Positions 35,890 to 45,868 of a stretch of DNA of 64,000 nt are shown piece after piece (the first letter of the stretch is position 1; each line of letters opens with the position of its first letter). This DNA comes from CBDFLD01 sp965249005. Its GTDB lineage: Bacteria; Acidobacteriota; UBA6911. The position numbers and the translations under genes are program-made. Location: the NCBI GenBank assembly GCA_965249005.1, contig CBDFLD010000016.1, positions 248,001 through 312,000 on the forward strand. Direction: 5' to 3'. The notes under the pieces were generated by a model. It made no database searches. It saw only the letters and a program-made list of their open reading frames with translations, and was not told the DNA's origin.

Positions 35890-37155
35890 ATGACAGACGA
35901 AATCGATCGCCGGCGATTCATGCAATCCGTTGCCTTTGGAGCGGGCATGACTTCAAGCTGGACTGCTCACAGTTACGCTGCGATACCTGGGGCCAACGAG
36001 CGGCTCCGGATCGGCGTGATCGGATGCGGAGGTATGGGTAACGCTCACATCCGGGCGCTGCTGAACATGAGAGACAGCGACAACATCGAAATCGTCGCCG
36101 TGAGCGACGTGTATCAAAAGCGCCTGGATGCAGCAGCTGAGAAAACCGGGGGCAAGCCGTTTGCCAGGTACCGGGACCTCCTGTCGCAAAAAGACGTTGA
36201 TTCCGTCGTGATCGCGACCCCGGAACATTGGCACCACCGGATGATCGTGGACGCCATCGACGCAGACAAGCACATTTACGCGGAAAAGCCGATGACCTAC
36301 ACGGTCAAGCAGGCCAAGGACGTCGCGCGCCGGGTTCAGCGCTCCCAGATCAAGATGCAAGTGGGAGTTCAAGGAATGTCCGACGAGACCTACGAGGTGG
36401 CGCAGCGCTACATCAAGGAAGGGGCGCTCGGGAAAATCGTCATGGCTCAGATCGACTACTCCCGGAACCATGCGGATGACTTCTGGCTCCGGAAGGTCGA
36501 TCCAGATGCCCGGCCGGGCGAGAATCTCGACTGGGAGTCCTTTCTCGGACCCGCCCCGAAGCGCCCCTGGGATCCGCAACGCTTCTTCAGCTGGCGCCGC
36601 TACTGGGATTATTGTGGCGGTATTGCCACGGACCTTTTTGTCCACCGGGTGAGCAGGATCATCAAATCCGTGGGCCTCACTTTCCCCGAAAGGGTCGTGG
36701 CTACCGGCGACACCTGGCAATTCACCCAGACCGCCGCGGAAATACCGGACACCTTCAACATGTTGTGCGACTACCCGGGCGGCCCCACCGTGGTGCTGAT
36801 TTCCTCGCAGGCCAACAGTACGCCGATCAGTCACTTGATCCGCGGACACAAGGCGACCCTCGAGTTCGATCAGGAGGGTTTTACCATCACTCCGCAGGAC
36901 ACCTCCCCCCGGTCCGCGCGACCCGAGAAGACTGCCAAGGAAGTACGCCTGCTGACCTACCGAAAGAAGGGCGCCGAAGACATCCGGCTGCACCACCAAA
37001 ACCTTCACGCCGCCATCCGCACGGGTGCGACACTGAACTGTGATGTAATGCTGGGGTATTACTCCACGGTGGTCGCGCACATGGGAGTCGAATCCTTCCG
37101 GAAGCGACGATACCTCCGGTGGAACGCACGAAAACAGAAAGTAGAAAAGGCCTAG
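35890..37155 (+). CDS. Tat-exported Gfo/Idh/MocA family oxidoreductase
   Basis: A 421-residue NAD(P)-dependent oxidoreductase. The N-terminus MTDEIDRRRFMQSVAFGAGM is a twin-arginine signal. The Rossmann motif is IGVIGCGGMGNAH, and the conserved catalytic lysine lies in EKP (residues 132-134). Such exported members with a C-terminal Gfo/Idh/MocA bacterial-type domain abound in Planctomycetes, Bacteroidetes and Acidobacteria and act on sugars or glycans. About 250 non-coding bases precede it, probably with its own promoter. The M16 gene starts one base after its stop codon. Confidence 0.9.
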   Translation: MTDEIDRRRFMQSVAFGAGMTSSWTAHSYAAIPGANERLRIGVIGCGGMGNAHIRALLNMRDSDNIEIVAVSDVYQKRLDAAAEKTGGKPFARYRDLLSQKDVDSVVIATPEHWHHRMIVDAIDADKHIYAEKPMTYTVKQAKDVARRVQRSQIKMQVGVQGMSDETYEVAQRYIKEGALGKIVMAQIDYSRNHADDFWLRKVDPDARPGENLDWESFLGPAPKRPWDPQRFFSWRRYWDYCGGIATDLFVHRVSRIIKSVGLTFPERVVATGDTWQFTQTAAEIPDTFNMLCDYPGGPTVVLISSQANSTPISHLIRGHKATLEFDQEGFTITPQDTSPRSARPEKTAKEVRLLTYRKKGAEDIRLHHQNLHAAIRTGATLNCDVMLGYYSTVVAHMGVESFRKRRYLRWNARKQKVEKA

Positions 37156-38511
37156 ATGACAAAGGCAATCATCCTCGCTTCGTGCCTGCCCCTTCTACTG
37201 ACCTTGGTGGGTTGTGCTCTGGGCGGTTACGACAAAGTGCTTCCCTATCGCATCCACCAGCACCGGCTTCCCAACGGGCTCAACGTCGTGACGGTTCCCT
37301 TCGACGGCCCAGGTCTGGCCGCTTTCTACATCGTGGTCCGGGTGGGCTCGCGCAACGAAGTCGAACCGGGAGTCACCGGGTTCGCCCACTTCTTCGAGCA
37401 CATGATGTTCCGTGGGACCGAAAAGTACCCCAAGGAACGATACGAAGCCGTCTTGAAATCCACGGGCGCTTCCGCCAACGCAAACACGAGCAAGGACCGA
37501 ACCGAATATCACATGACCGGAAACGTGGAAAAGTTGGACCTCATGTTCGAAGTAGAAGCCGATCGTTTCATGAACCTCCACTATAGCGTGCACGACTTCA
37601 AGACCGAGGCGGGAGCCGTCAAGGGAGAGTACACCAAGAACCAGGCCAGTCCCTTCACGCGCCTGGATGAGAAGATGCGCGATGCGGCGTTCGACCGCCA
37701 TCCATACAAGCACACGACCATGGGAATCTTCGAAGACATCGTCGATATGCCGAACCAATACGAATACTCGAGAACGTTCTTCAAACGATATTATCGGCCG
37801 GAGCACTGTACGATCATCGTGGTGGGAGATGTGACTCCAGACCGGATCAATGAGATGGCAGAGCGCCACTTCGGCTCCTGGGAGCCCGTGCACTTCCAGA
37901 AACAAATACCGGAGGAGCCGGCCCAACAAGAGACGCGCTATGCCCACCTGCAGGATGGAACTGTCCCCCCTCTGCTCACACTGAACTACAAGGGACCGGC
38001 CTTCAATGATCGCGAGATCGACATGCCGGCCCTGGATGTACTGTCGAGCATACTGTTTTCCGAGAGTTCCGAGTTGTACGAGCGACTCGTCGTGCGGGAG
38101 CGAAAGGTTCGCATCCTGGGTGGAGGCGCAACGGACTCGAGAGACCCCTATCTCTTCAACATCCAGGCACTGATGGTCGACAAGGAGGACATGCAGTACG
38201 TCGCGGACCAGATCGTCAAAGCCGTGGATGAGGTCAAGGCCGACGGAGTCGACAAAGAGACCCTAAACAACACCAAGTCCCACCTGAAGTACGGATTCGC
38301 CATGCACATCGACAGCCCTGACGCGATCGCGCGGTCTCTGTCGCACTACGTCCAGCTCACCGGTGATCCCGAAGCCATTAACCGCCTCTATGCCCAATAC
38401 GACAGGGTCACGGTAGCGGACGTCCAGCGCGCTGCCTCTCGATACTTCATCCCGGAGCGACTGACGATAGCAACGATTACGGATGAAGAGGAAGGGCGAG
38501 CGCAACCATGA
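37156..38511 (+). CDS. M16-family zinc metallopeptidase, lipoprotein
   Basis: A 451-residue pitrilysin-family protein with a lipoprotein signal (LLLTLVGC, lipid-modified C20). The inverted zinc motif HxxEH is intact: H78, E81, H82 in AHFFEHMMFRG. The downstream metal-binding glutamate lies in FKTEAGAVKGEY. It is followed, with a 4-base overlap, by a second M16-type gene without the motif, the classic active/inactive pair that forms a heterodimeric peptidase. It is probably periplasmic and degrades peptides. Confidence 0.92.
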   Translation: MTKAIILASCLPLLLTLVGCALGGYDKVLPYRIHQHRLPNGLNVVTVPFDGPGLAAFYIVVRVGSRNEVEPGVTGFAHFFEHMMFRGTEKYPKERYEAVLKSTGASANANTSKDRTEYHMTGNVEKLDLMFEVEADRFMNLHYSVHDFKTEAGAVKGEYTKNQASPFTRLDEKMRDAAFDRHPYKHTTMGIFEDIVDMPNQYEYSRTFFKRYYRPEHCTIIVVGDVTPDRINEMAERHFGSWEPVHFQKQIPEEPAQQETRYAHLQDGTVPPLLTLNYKGPAFNDREIDMPALDVLSSILFSESSELYERLVVRERKVRILGGGATDSRDPYLFNIQALMVDKEDMQYVADQIVKAVDEVKADGVDKETLNNTKSHLKYGFAMHIDSPDAIARSLSHYVQLTGDPEAINRLYAQYDRVTVADVQRAASRYFIPERLTIATITDEEEGRAQP

Positions 38512-40055
38512 AGGTGCCCTGGATCACGCTACTGTTTGCAACTTCCTGTTATGCGCAGGAGCTGGTGCAACTGAAGCTCCCAAAATCGAACAAGGTCGTC
38601 ATCAAATTGATGTTTCGAAACGGTTCCGTTTGCGATCCTAAGGGAAAAGAAGGGTTGACCCTTGCGACGGCTGACACGCTGATCAAGGGCGGAGCGGCAA
38701 ACCTGACATACAGCGACATTCAAGACCGGATATACCCTTGGGCCGCCCGTTATTGGGCGCATGTCGACAAGGAAGTTACCGTCTTTACCTTCGAAGTGCA
38801 TGTGGACTTTTTCGACGGGTTCTACCCGATTCTGAGGGACTTGATCTTGCAGCCGTCCTTTGCTCGGGATGACTTCAAACGGGTCATGGCAAACCAGCAG
38901 AACTTTGTCGATCAAGTGATACGTGCTTCGTCCGACGAAGAGTATGCGAAGAAAGCCCTGGAGGACTTCCTGTTTCGCGGTACGAACTACCAGCACATGA
39001 AGGAAGGCACGTCTGGAGGGATCCGGAGCATTACGCTCGACGACGCGCAGAATCACTATCGGCAGTTCTTCACTCGACACAACCTACGTATCGGAATCGC
39101 CGGCAACTACCGAGATACCTCGTTGCAAACCCTGAAGGCGGACATGGCACGGCTCCCCGACCGCAGACCTGCAATTCCGGAGCCAGGCGTAGCCAACACC
39201 CCGGAGGGGATACAGGTAGAAATAATCGCGAAGGAGGGAGCCTTTGGATCGGCGATCTTCACGGGCTTCCCGATGGACTTGACACGATCGAGTGACGAGT
39301 TTGCGGCCCTCATGGTGGCAAACTCCTACCTCGGCGAGCACCGTAAATCCTATTCGAAGCTATACGAGAAGATTCGTGAGGTTCGCTCCATGAACTATGG
39401 CGACTTCACCTATATCGAATGGTACGAGCAGGGCGGCGTCAACATGCTCCCCCCGCCCGGCGTTCCGCGCTCTTCGAATTACTTCGCTATCTGGATCCGA
39501 CCCGTACAGATCGCCGAGCAGCTGAAAACCCAATATCCAGAACTGGCCGGCATCACAATCGGTCATGCCCACTTCGCTTTGCGTATGGCGATCCGCGAAC
39601 TGGATCGCCTGGTCACAAACGGAATGACGCCCGAAGATTTCGAAAGCACCCTTGCCTTCTTGCGCAGTTACACCAGGCTGTATGCGCAAACCCCCGACCA
39701 GAGGCTCGGTTGGCTGATGGACTCGAAATTCTACGGACGAAGCGACTACCTGTCGGAACTGGATCAGCTTCTGGCGCAGGTGACACTGGAGGATGTAAAC
39801 CGCGCGATCCGACGACACTGGCAAACCGGGAACATGTTCGTGACGATCGTGACCGACGTCAGCGAAGCCGCGCCACTGGCAGAGAGTCTGAAAAAGAACC
39901 TGCCTTCGCCCATGAGTTACTCGGACGAGGTGAGGGTTGGTTTGCCGAAGGCGGTGCTTGCAGAAGACGAGGAGGTCGCCCGATATCCCTTGGACGTGAA
40001 AACCGTCGCCATCGTCCAATCCCGGGATACCTTCTCTACTGCTGGCACGGACTAG
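38508..40055 (+). CDS. M16-family non-catalytic partner subunit
   Basis: A 515-residue protein with a short N-terminal signal (MKVPWITLLFATSCYAQELV). The fold resembles M16 peptidases, but HxxEH is absent: the equivalent region reads KEGLTLATADTLIKGGAANL. It carries the R/Y-type C-terminal features (NSYLGEHRKSYSKLYEKIRE). It completes the peptidase encoded just upstream, and the ATGA overlap supports stoichiometric expression. Confidence 0.88.
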   Translation: MKVPWITLLFATSCYAQELVQLKLPKSNKVVIKLMFRNGSVCDPKGKEGLTLATADTLIKGGAANLTYSDIQDRIYPWAARYWAHVDKEVTVFTFEVHVDFFDGFYPILRDLILQPSFARDDFKRVMANQQNFVDQVIRASSDEEYAKKALEDFLFRGTNYQHMKEGTSGGIRSITLDDAQNHYRQFFTRHNLRIGIAGNYRDTSLQTLKADMARLPDRRPAIPEPGVANTPEGIQVEIIAKEGAFGSAIFTGFPMDLTRSSDEFAALMVANSYLGEHRKSYSKLYEKIREVRSMNYGDFTYIEWYEQGGVNMLPPPGVPRSSNYFAIWIRPVQIAEQLKTQYPELAGITIGHAHFALRMAIRELDRLVTNGMTPEDFESTLAFLRSYTRLYAQTPDQRLGWLMDSKFYGRSDYLSELDQLLAQVTLEDVNRAIRRHWQTGNMFVTIVTDVSEAAPLAESLKKNLPSPMSYSDEVRVGLPKAVLAEDEEVARYPLDVKTVAIVQSRDTFSTAGTD

Positions 40056-40148
40056 GTGTTGCTTCAGGCGGAGAGCAATGGCAGTATGTCGCGCAGAGGA
40101 TTGGAACGTTGAGCTTTGCTTGGCCTTTCGAATCGTCACCCGGCGGAA

Positions 40149-40610
40149 CTAGCGTTTGATCTCCGGCGGCGACATCGGATAGCCGAGTGATTCGTAATCG
40201 AAGTCGCCGAGCTCATGGCTGCGCTTTTCCACCGTCGAAGCAGGACACGCATAGTAGGCCCGGATCTCCTGAATCAGACCCCTGGTTGAGAACAGATACC
40301 ATTCGTCGCCGCGCAGGTAGAGGCCCTGCTTCGGCTTGAAATGGGTCCATTCGATCACCGCTTCCAGTCGGGCTGCATCCACGATGATGCGGTCAATGGT
40401 CCAGATGGACCCGAGGTTCTTGACCGCCGCCGCCCATCCTTCGGCAATGGCCTTCACACCTACGAAAGTCCCCTGGGGTGCGCCCGAGGGGAAGTAATGC
40501 ACGGCGTCCACCTCGAAACAGCGAGTGATCTCGTCGGCGTCTGCTTCATTGCAGGCGTCAAAGTACTCTCGGATGGTGGCCTCGAGGCCCCCTGCGGTGA
40601 TGTCTCGCAT
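40149..40610 (-). CDS. SnoaL/NTF2-like protein
   Basis: A 153-residue protein of the NTF2-like fold. It contains IREYFDACNEADADEITRCF, the usual first helix of SnoaL-type polyketide cyclases and ketosteroid-isomerase relatives, and the later IRAYYACPA strand. ATG 40610 is chosen; the frame extends upstream but only as antisense to the hydratase. It sits 13 bases downstream of the hydratase gene on the same strand, so the two are probably cotranscribed. No specific activity can be assigned. Confidence 0.8.
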   Translation of the reverse strand: MRDITAGGLEATIREYFDACNEADADEITRCFEVDAVHYFPSGAPQGTFVGVKAIAEGWAAAVKNLGSIWTIDRIIVDAARLEAVIEWTHFKPKQGLYLRGDEWYLFSTRGLIQEIRAYYACPASTVEKRSHELGDFDYESLGYPMSPPEIKR

Positions 40611-40623
40611 GGTCCAATCCCGC

Positions 40624-41445
40624 CTATAGAGTCTTTGTAACGGAGGGCGCGCCTTCGAGTTCAATCGACACGCTGCCCAAGCCATCGATCCGGCCCTCGA
40701 GCCGGCGGCAGCAGCCGATACGATGGGACCGCGTGCTCGTCCCGGGTAGCACCAGGTGCCCCGCCTCCAGGGCAACCCCGAACTGGGAAATCTTGTTTGC
40801 CAGCCAGGCAACGGCGTGGGCCGGATGACCAAGTATCGCACTTGTGTTGCCTGTCTCGACCACCGAGCCGTCCAGCACAAGCTCGGTGGCCAGGTTATCC
40901 AGGGCCAGGTGCGAGGGATCGACCCGGAGTGAACCAAGCACAACCCGGGCCGATGAACCGTTGTCCGCCACCGTGTCCTGGAGCTTGACGCGCCAATCGA
41001 TGATCCGGGAATCGATCACTTCAAAACACACCGAAACATAATCCGTGGCGGCGATCACGTCAGTCACGGTCACGTCCGGTCCAGCGAGGCGCCTGCATAG
41101 TGCGAACGCGGGTTCGATCTCGATCTGAGGGTCGATCAACTCCCCGAGATCCAACGGAGCTCCTTCGTCTGCAACCATGGTATCGAGCAGGTGGCCGTAG
41201 TCCGGTTCGTTCACATGGAACAGTTCCTGCATCGCATTGGCCGTAAGGCCTATCTTGTGGCCGACGACCCTCTGGCCCGCTCTGGTCCGGCGATCCACGT
41301 TTGTCTGCTGGATTCGATAGGCCTCGCTTGCACTGAGATCCGGGTATGAATCCGTGAGTGGGTCAATCGGGCGCCGGACCGTTTCCGCACCAAAAAGTTC
41401 ATCCGCACACCGGATGATACGATCCGTCATCGGTTTCGGGTTCAT
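40624..41445 (-). CDS. 2-keto-4-pentenoate hydratase-like protein (FAH family)
   Basis: A 273-residue member of the fumarylacetoacetate hydrolase superfamily, hydratase/decarboxylase branch (MhpD/XylJ/NahK type). It has VVGHKIGLTANAMQELFHV, then QIEIEPAFALCRRL with the metal-binding E-x-E, and VSVCFEVIDSRIIDW. In the known pathways these enzymes hydrate 2-oxopent-4-enoate or decarboxylate 4-oxalocrotonate after meta-cleavage of aromatics. No dioxygenase gene is nearby, so the substrate is open. Confidence 0.87.
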   Translation of the reverse strand: MNPKPMTDRIIRCADELFGAETVRRPIDPLTDSYPDLSASEAYRIQQTNVDRRTRAGQRVVGHKIGLTANAMQELFHVNEPDYGHLLDTMVADEGAPLDLGELIDPQIEIEPAFALCRRLAGPDVTVTDVIAATDYVSVCFEVIDSRIIDWRVKLQDTVADNGSSARVVLGSLRVDPSHLALDNLATELVLDGSVVETGNTSAILGHPAHAVAWLANKISQFGVALEAGHLVLPGTSTRSHRIGCCRRLEGRIDGLGSVSIELEGAPSVTKTL

Positions 41446-41696
41446 TTAGGTTTCCTGTTGGCTCTCAAAGCGCCAAAAGCCGTGTCTCGGCAATTCCGGA
41501 ACTGGCCGCGATCTTACACCAACAACGAAACAAGATACTAGCAGGCAGATGAGCGGGCTTGTAAAGCAGGTCTCAGACAGCGCGTGGATAAGACAGGCTT
41601 CTCAGGCCATGAGCCACACCAGACGTCTCAAGGAGTTTCAGTTCACGGCTCAATGTTCAACGGAGCAAGAAACACGCCAACTATGAAGTCTGATGC

Positions 41697-42545
41697 CTAG
41701 AAGCGACTATCCCCGCGGGAGTTTCTAGGTGCAATCGTCAGGGTGCCCCCCGGCCGAATCCGCAGGTTGAGAAAACTGTTGCCCGAGATGCCATTGAGTC
41801 GAACAATCAATGGGCTGCCATCTGGAGCAAACAGATCCAGGCGAACGATTACGAAGCCACCACTCAAGTTCGTCAGTACGATCTCCGAGGACCAACCGCC
41901 CCCGGTGGCGAAATGCGGAAGAATCACCGCTTCCTCTCCTCCAACGTCGGAGAAGGGAGATGGCACTGGGATCGATGTCGAGACATCGGTGATAGGCAAA
42001 GTGCTGAAGGTGTCACCGCGGAATCGAATCGCAACAATGGCAACATGGCGATTCGATGTGAGAGTCAGGCTGCCGATCAGTTCATCCGGAAAATTCGCGT
42101 GACCCGCGAATATTTCACTGACGAATCTAGATATCTGCCTGCGTGGTGGAATGAAGATCGTTGTGCTGGCGACCATAAAACCTTGCTCGTCGCGGGCCTC
42201 GAACGTGAGTCGTGCGTCCAATCCACCGGGGTTCGATATCGCAAGTCCGATATCTCTCACGAGACGCTTCGAAACATTGATGAAAAGATTGCCCGTTTTG
42301 GTCAGCGCCCCAGGAACCACAACAGCCTGCATGGTGTCCCTTCCACGTTTGAAACCGAATGTCTCTAGAGCCCGCAGGCCGCCCGCATCCCCCGAGGATG
42401 GAGTGACAATGGCATAGCCGGCCTGGACCGGCCCGGAATCATCGTGATCGTCCATGTCCTCTCCAATTTGCGCATGCAGGCACCGTGGAGACATGCCGCA
42501 CAGAAACACGGATGCGAAGAATGCAGTTGCAAGGCAATACTTCAT
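41697..42545 (-). CDS. Secreted beta-rich protein of unknown function
   Basis: A 282-residue exported protein with a clear signal peptide (MKYCLATAFFASVFLCGMSP ... LHAQ). The mature part starts with an acidic stretch (EDMDDHDDSGP), followed by two similar immunoglobulin-like beta modules. Each contains a phrase of the type TGNLFINVS/GGWSSEIVLTNLS, and the segment TTIFIPPRRQISRFVSEIF lies between. Similar modules occur in Acidobacteria cell-surface proteins, usually of unknown role. Function not recognised. Confidence 0.75.
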   Translation of the reverse strand: MKYCLATAFFASVFLCGMSPRCLHAQIGEDMDDHDDSGPVQAGYAIVTPSSGDAGGLRALETFGFKRGRDTMQAVVVPGALTKTGNLFINVSKRLVRDIGLAISNPGGLDARLTFEARDEQGFMVASTTIFIPPRRQISRFVSEIFAGHANFPDELIGSLTLTSNRHVAIVAIRFRGDTFSTLPITDVSTSIPVPSPFSDVGGEEAVILPHFATGGGWSSEIVLTNLSGGFVIVRLDLFAPDGSPLIVRLNGISGNSFLNLRIRPGGTLTIAPRNSRGDSRF

Positions 42546-42905
42546 ACAACTCCTTGGTTTTCAGGAAAGGGGATTACTCCTATTTTGCCAGATTCATTGG
42601 CCCAAGACAACAGAGAGCAGCCCTTGCTCTGATTGGAGCGTCATTTTTGTTCCTTTCGCTCGAAAACGATTAGGATCTGCAACATCGTCCAAGCCTCGGA
42701 AGACGTCAAGTTGGGGCTAGGCGCGGCTCTCCGGTTCCGGTAATCTGAGTGGAACGGCTGACGGGTGGTTCACAGTTTTCGTCGAGCCGTTGGCAAGAGA
42801 GTAGTCGCCATCAAGTTTCGAAGCTGTTCGGGAGCAGCTTCAATGGCATCAAGATCGTGGTTTCGTGCTCCTCGTTCGTAAGCCTTACTCAGAAAGGACC
42901 CACCG
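42546..42905. other. Divergent intergenic region, no gene seen
   Basis: About 360 bases between two divergent exported-protein genes. Short open frames exist but none has codon use or a binding site to support it. AAAGGA at 42893-42898 is the likely ribosome binding site for the DUF5777-type gene. Promoters for both genes are expected. Confidence 0.4.
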
Positions 42906-44200
42906 ATGAAACTCCGTCATCTCTTCATCTTGGCACCGTGCACAATTCTCAGCCTATCGTCACTCCTGTTTGCCAATGTCAACGGAGCCCTCCCCAAGTT
43001 GACCGGCGGGTTCAAAGAGGGTAACTGCACGATGTGCCACAATGGTTTCGATCTCAACCAAGGAAGAACGCTGGGGGGAATGTTCCGAATCGAAGGCGTG
43101 CCCAAGCAATACAAGGGCGGGCAAGCCTATCGCCTCAAGTTATTGATCGGACACCCCGGTCTTTCGCGCTGGGGCTTCGAGCTCGCTGCTCGCTTTCAGG
43201 GCGGCGCTCAAGCGGGAGAGTTGCAATCCGGGGACGGACTGACGCAGTTGAGTGAAAAGGACGGCATTCAGTACATCACTCACACTGAGGCAGGCACAAG
43301 ACTGGGAGAAACGGACGGGCCGGTGGAGTTTACATTCAACTGGGTCGCTCCGGTCACGCAGGCGGGTTCCGTCTTTTTCAACGCCGCCGGAAACGCCGCC
43401 AACGGCGACAACAATACCACCGGAGATTACATTTACACCGCGGGAGCATGCAGCGGGGTGCAGGGAACCACGCAGATCACTTCCGCAGCCCCTGTCAGCG
43501 AGCGCAACTGGAGTGCAAGAGTCCGGCAATCACCCAAGGTCATGAACCTGCCGGCACCGGTCGATCTCGATCGCGGGAGCTTCGAATTTCACATTCAACA
43601 TCGTTTCTTACAGCCTCTATCTGAATCCCGCCCTGGCAACGCCTTCGGCATCGACAATGGGGCAAACATCAGTCTGGGCCTAAACGTTGGAATCACGGAC
43701 CGGATCAGCGCAGGTATCGCCCGGGCCCGCTTCGATCAGATCCTCTCGCTTTCAGGAACCTATGAGATCCAGACGGCCGAAGAATCGTGGTGGAAGATGA
43801 GTCTTCATGGGGGCGTCGACGGAAAGGAAAATTTCCAGAGACAGTACACTCCTTTTGTGCAACTGGCCACGGCCTTCGACTACAAGGCGTTTCGGTTCCA
43901 CTTCGTTCCGACTGGGATATTCAATAGCCGGGACGATCAGTTGCTTCCTTTTCTCCCTACCGTCAACCCCGGCGACAATCATACTTTTTCGCTTGGCTTC
44001 GGTGCCGACGTTGCCTTGAGCCCCAGTTACTCGGTTCTGGTGGAATACGTCCGCCGCGTAGCGGGCTTTGGGGGCTTTGCCAACGAGGATCACGGATCGC
44101 TGTCCGGAGGAGTGGAAATCCGGACCTGGGGACACGTGTTCAGCCTCATGGTCTCGTCCAGCCAGGATTTCACGCCGGGAACCTATGGTGTAAACGCAGG

Positions 44201-45631
44201 GAGTCAATCCCATTTTTAGTTGAAATTGGAGAGCGGCTCCCGTGGTATTTACGCAATTCGTTCCTCCACGGCTTTTGAAAAGCGGGCTTTTAAGGAACGA
44301 CGTAACCTCGGCAGATGCCGATAGCCACGGACCTTCCTGAGTCTCGGCTCGATCTCAAGCAATGCCGTAGCTACCCAGCGATGTAATTGGTTGCTGTTTT
44401 TCCAGTAATCCACTTTATCGGTTCTTTGTCCAAGCTGCGCATTGATGGACTCGAGACAATTCGTGGTAGAGAAACTTTCCCGGAGTTCCTCTGCCAGGCC
44501 CAACCGGTGAAGGGTGAGAGTCTCTTCGAAACCCTCATCCAAGCTGGCTGCCGCTGACTGGTTCAGCAGCGATAGTTCTTTTCGGACCCTTAGAAGCGCT
44601 TTTTCTGCCTCTCTCAGGGTTGGCTTTTGATAGGCATCCTGCAATCGTTTGCGAAAGGTTCCCTGTTTGCTCTTGGGTAAGTAGCACAATACATTTTCAC
44701 GCTTGTGCCATCGGCAGCGCTGCACGACCGCCCGGTTGCCGAATACCGCCTGGACGGCTTTTCGCAATCCTTTGGACCCATCGATAACGCACATCAGGCC
44801 CTCATCATGGCAAAGCCCTCTTTGTAACAGCCCTCGGAGAAAGTCCGTACACACTCGTTCATTTTCGGTACTGGCCTGCAGGAACCCCAAGATGATCTTC
44901 TCACCCTCAATGGTTACTCCCAATCCAATCAGGATTTGCTCCGATGCAAAGCTTTTGCCGTCCAGAAAGAGAGCAACAAAATCGTATCCTGCAAGAGATC
45001 GTTCCTGCAGCTCCTTCAGTTTTCGAGCTGTCACTTGGATGGTACGGCGCGAGATGCTCGATGGCGACATGCCAAAGGCCTCGGGAACCGCCTCAGCGCA
45101 CTCCCGATAATTGCGACACGATAATCCGTTGATTACCTTCTTCAAAAGGCCCTCGTCCATATTCCTGGGTTGCTGCAACCGCCGATATGTTCTCAACCGT
45201 ACCTCACAACTCCGATCAGTATCTCGGACTCGAGGAACACGGACTGGAATCTTCTGATCTGTCAGGTACACTGAACCCCTTTGCGATCCCCATCGATGAA
45301 GGTTGGAATCGCCGCCGGCTCGGCTATAGCGCTCCCCAGCGAGGTGGTTGACTTCATCTTCAAGGCTGTCCTGGACGGCTCGCAATCCCAGCGGTATCAA
45401 CGCTTGGATGAGCTCGATACGTGCATCAAGTTCGTTGAGCTGATCATTGGTTGCGAGAAATCGTGTCTCGCCTGACGATCGTTTTTGCTTCGACGTATTG
45501 CCGTTTGGTAGAATCTTCTTCATAGTGGCTCCTTGAGAATTGGTTGACTTCGTTTTCGCCAAAAACAAAAATCTACCACTCTTGGAGCCGCTTTCCTTTC
45601 ATTGAATTTCAACTAACAATAGCACTCACTC
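44201..45631 (-). mobile_element. IS256-type element (type 1), copy B, complete
   Basis: A 1431-bp copy with a perfect 8-bp target duplication AACGCAGG at 44193-44200 and 45632-45639. Terminal inverted repeats begin GAGT as in copy A. It is inserted in the last 50 bases of the DUF5777-type gene, in opposite orientation to it. Confidence 0.97.
44249..45523 (-). CDS. IS256/Mutator-family transposase (type 1, copy B)
   Basis: A 424-residue intact transposase, nearly identical to the one at 446-1720, with D188, D248 and E358 retained. Five substitutions separate the two, including VTIEGEK here for VTLEGEK and CTDFLRGLLQ for CIAFLRGLIQ. Because this copy retains its target duplication and the other does not, this is the more clearly transposed one. 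Confidence 0.94.
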   Translation of the reverse strand: MKKILPNGNTSKQKRSSGETRFLATNDQLNELDARIELIQALIPLGLRAVQDSLEDEVNHLAGERYSRAGGDSNLHRWGSQRGSVYLTDQKIPVRVPRVRDTDRSCEVRLRTYRRLQQPRNMDEGLLKKVINGLSCRNYRECAEAVPEAFGMSPSSISRRTIQVTARKLKELQERSLAGYDFVALFLDGKSFASEQILIGLGVTIEGEKIILGFLQASTENERVCTDFLRGLLQRGLCHDEGLMCVIDGSKGLRKAVQAVFGNRAVVQRCRWHKRENVLCYLPKSKQGTFRKRLQDAYQKPTLREAEKALLRVRKELSLLNQSAAASLDEGFEETLTLHRLGLAEELRESFSTTNCLESINAQLGQRTDKVDYWKNSNQLHRWVATALLEIEPRLRKVRGYRHLPRLRRSLKARFSKAVEERIA

Positions 45632-45868
45632 AACGCAGGTCGCGACAACGTGTCACTGGGATTCAATATTTACCGGAGAATCCGTTAGTAGTGAGGGGAT
45701 CGGTCAGCAGTTTTGTCGCGATCTCGCAAACGGCCGCGCCTGGCGCGCGCCATATGACTGACGGGGTCATCCCAAAACGCCTCAGTGATCCGGTTTGGCT
45801 CCGGAGACCCTGTGCAGTAGAACTTTTTCCAGCCTGCTCCAAATAGTTGATGGGATTGAACTTTGCGC

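Larger units (their letters stand above)
42906..45688 (+). pseudogene. Cytochrome/reelin-like plus DUF5777 beta-barrel protein, interrupted by an IS
   Basis: The first part (42906-44200) encodes a signal peptide, a single heme-type motif CTMCH (C41, C44, H45), a reeler/anchor-V-like beta domain (about 50-190) and a DUF5777-type outer-membrane barrel. The IS256-type element at 44201 replaces the last residues with SQSHF. Removing the IS and one copy of the AACGCAGG repeat restores the frame at 45640. The original end then reads VNAGRDNVSLGFNIYRRIR before TAG at 45686-45688, giving 447 residues. Ending in a barrel strand fits the family. Only 16 native residues are displaced, so the IS-terminated product may still be made, but loss of the last strand should harm membrane insertion. 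Confidence 0.85.
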
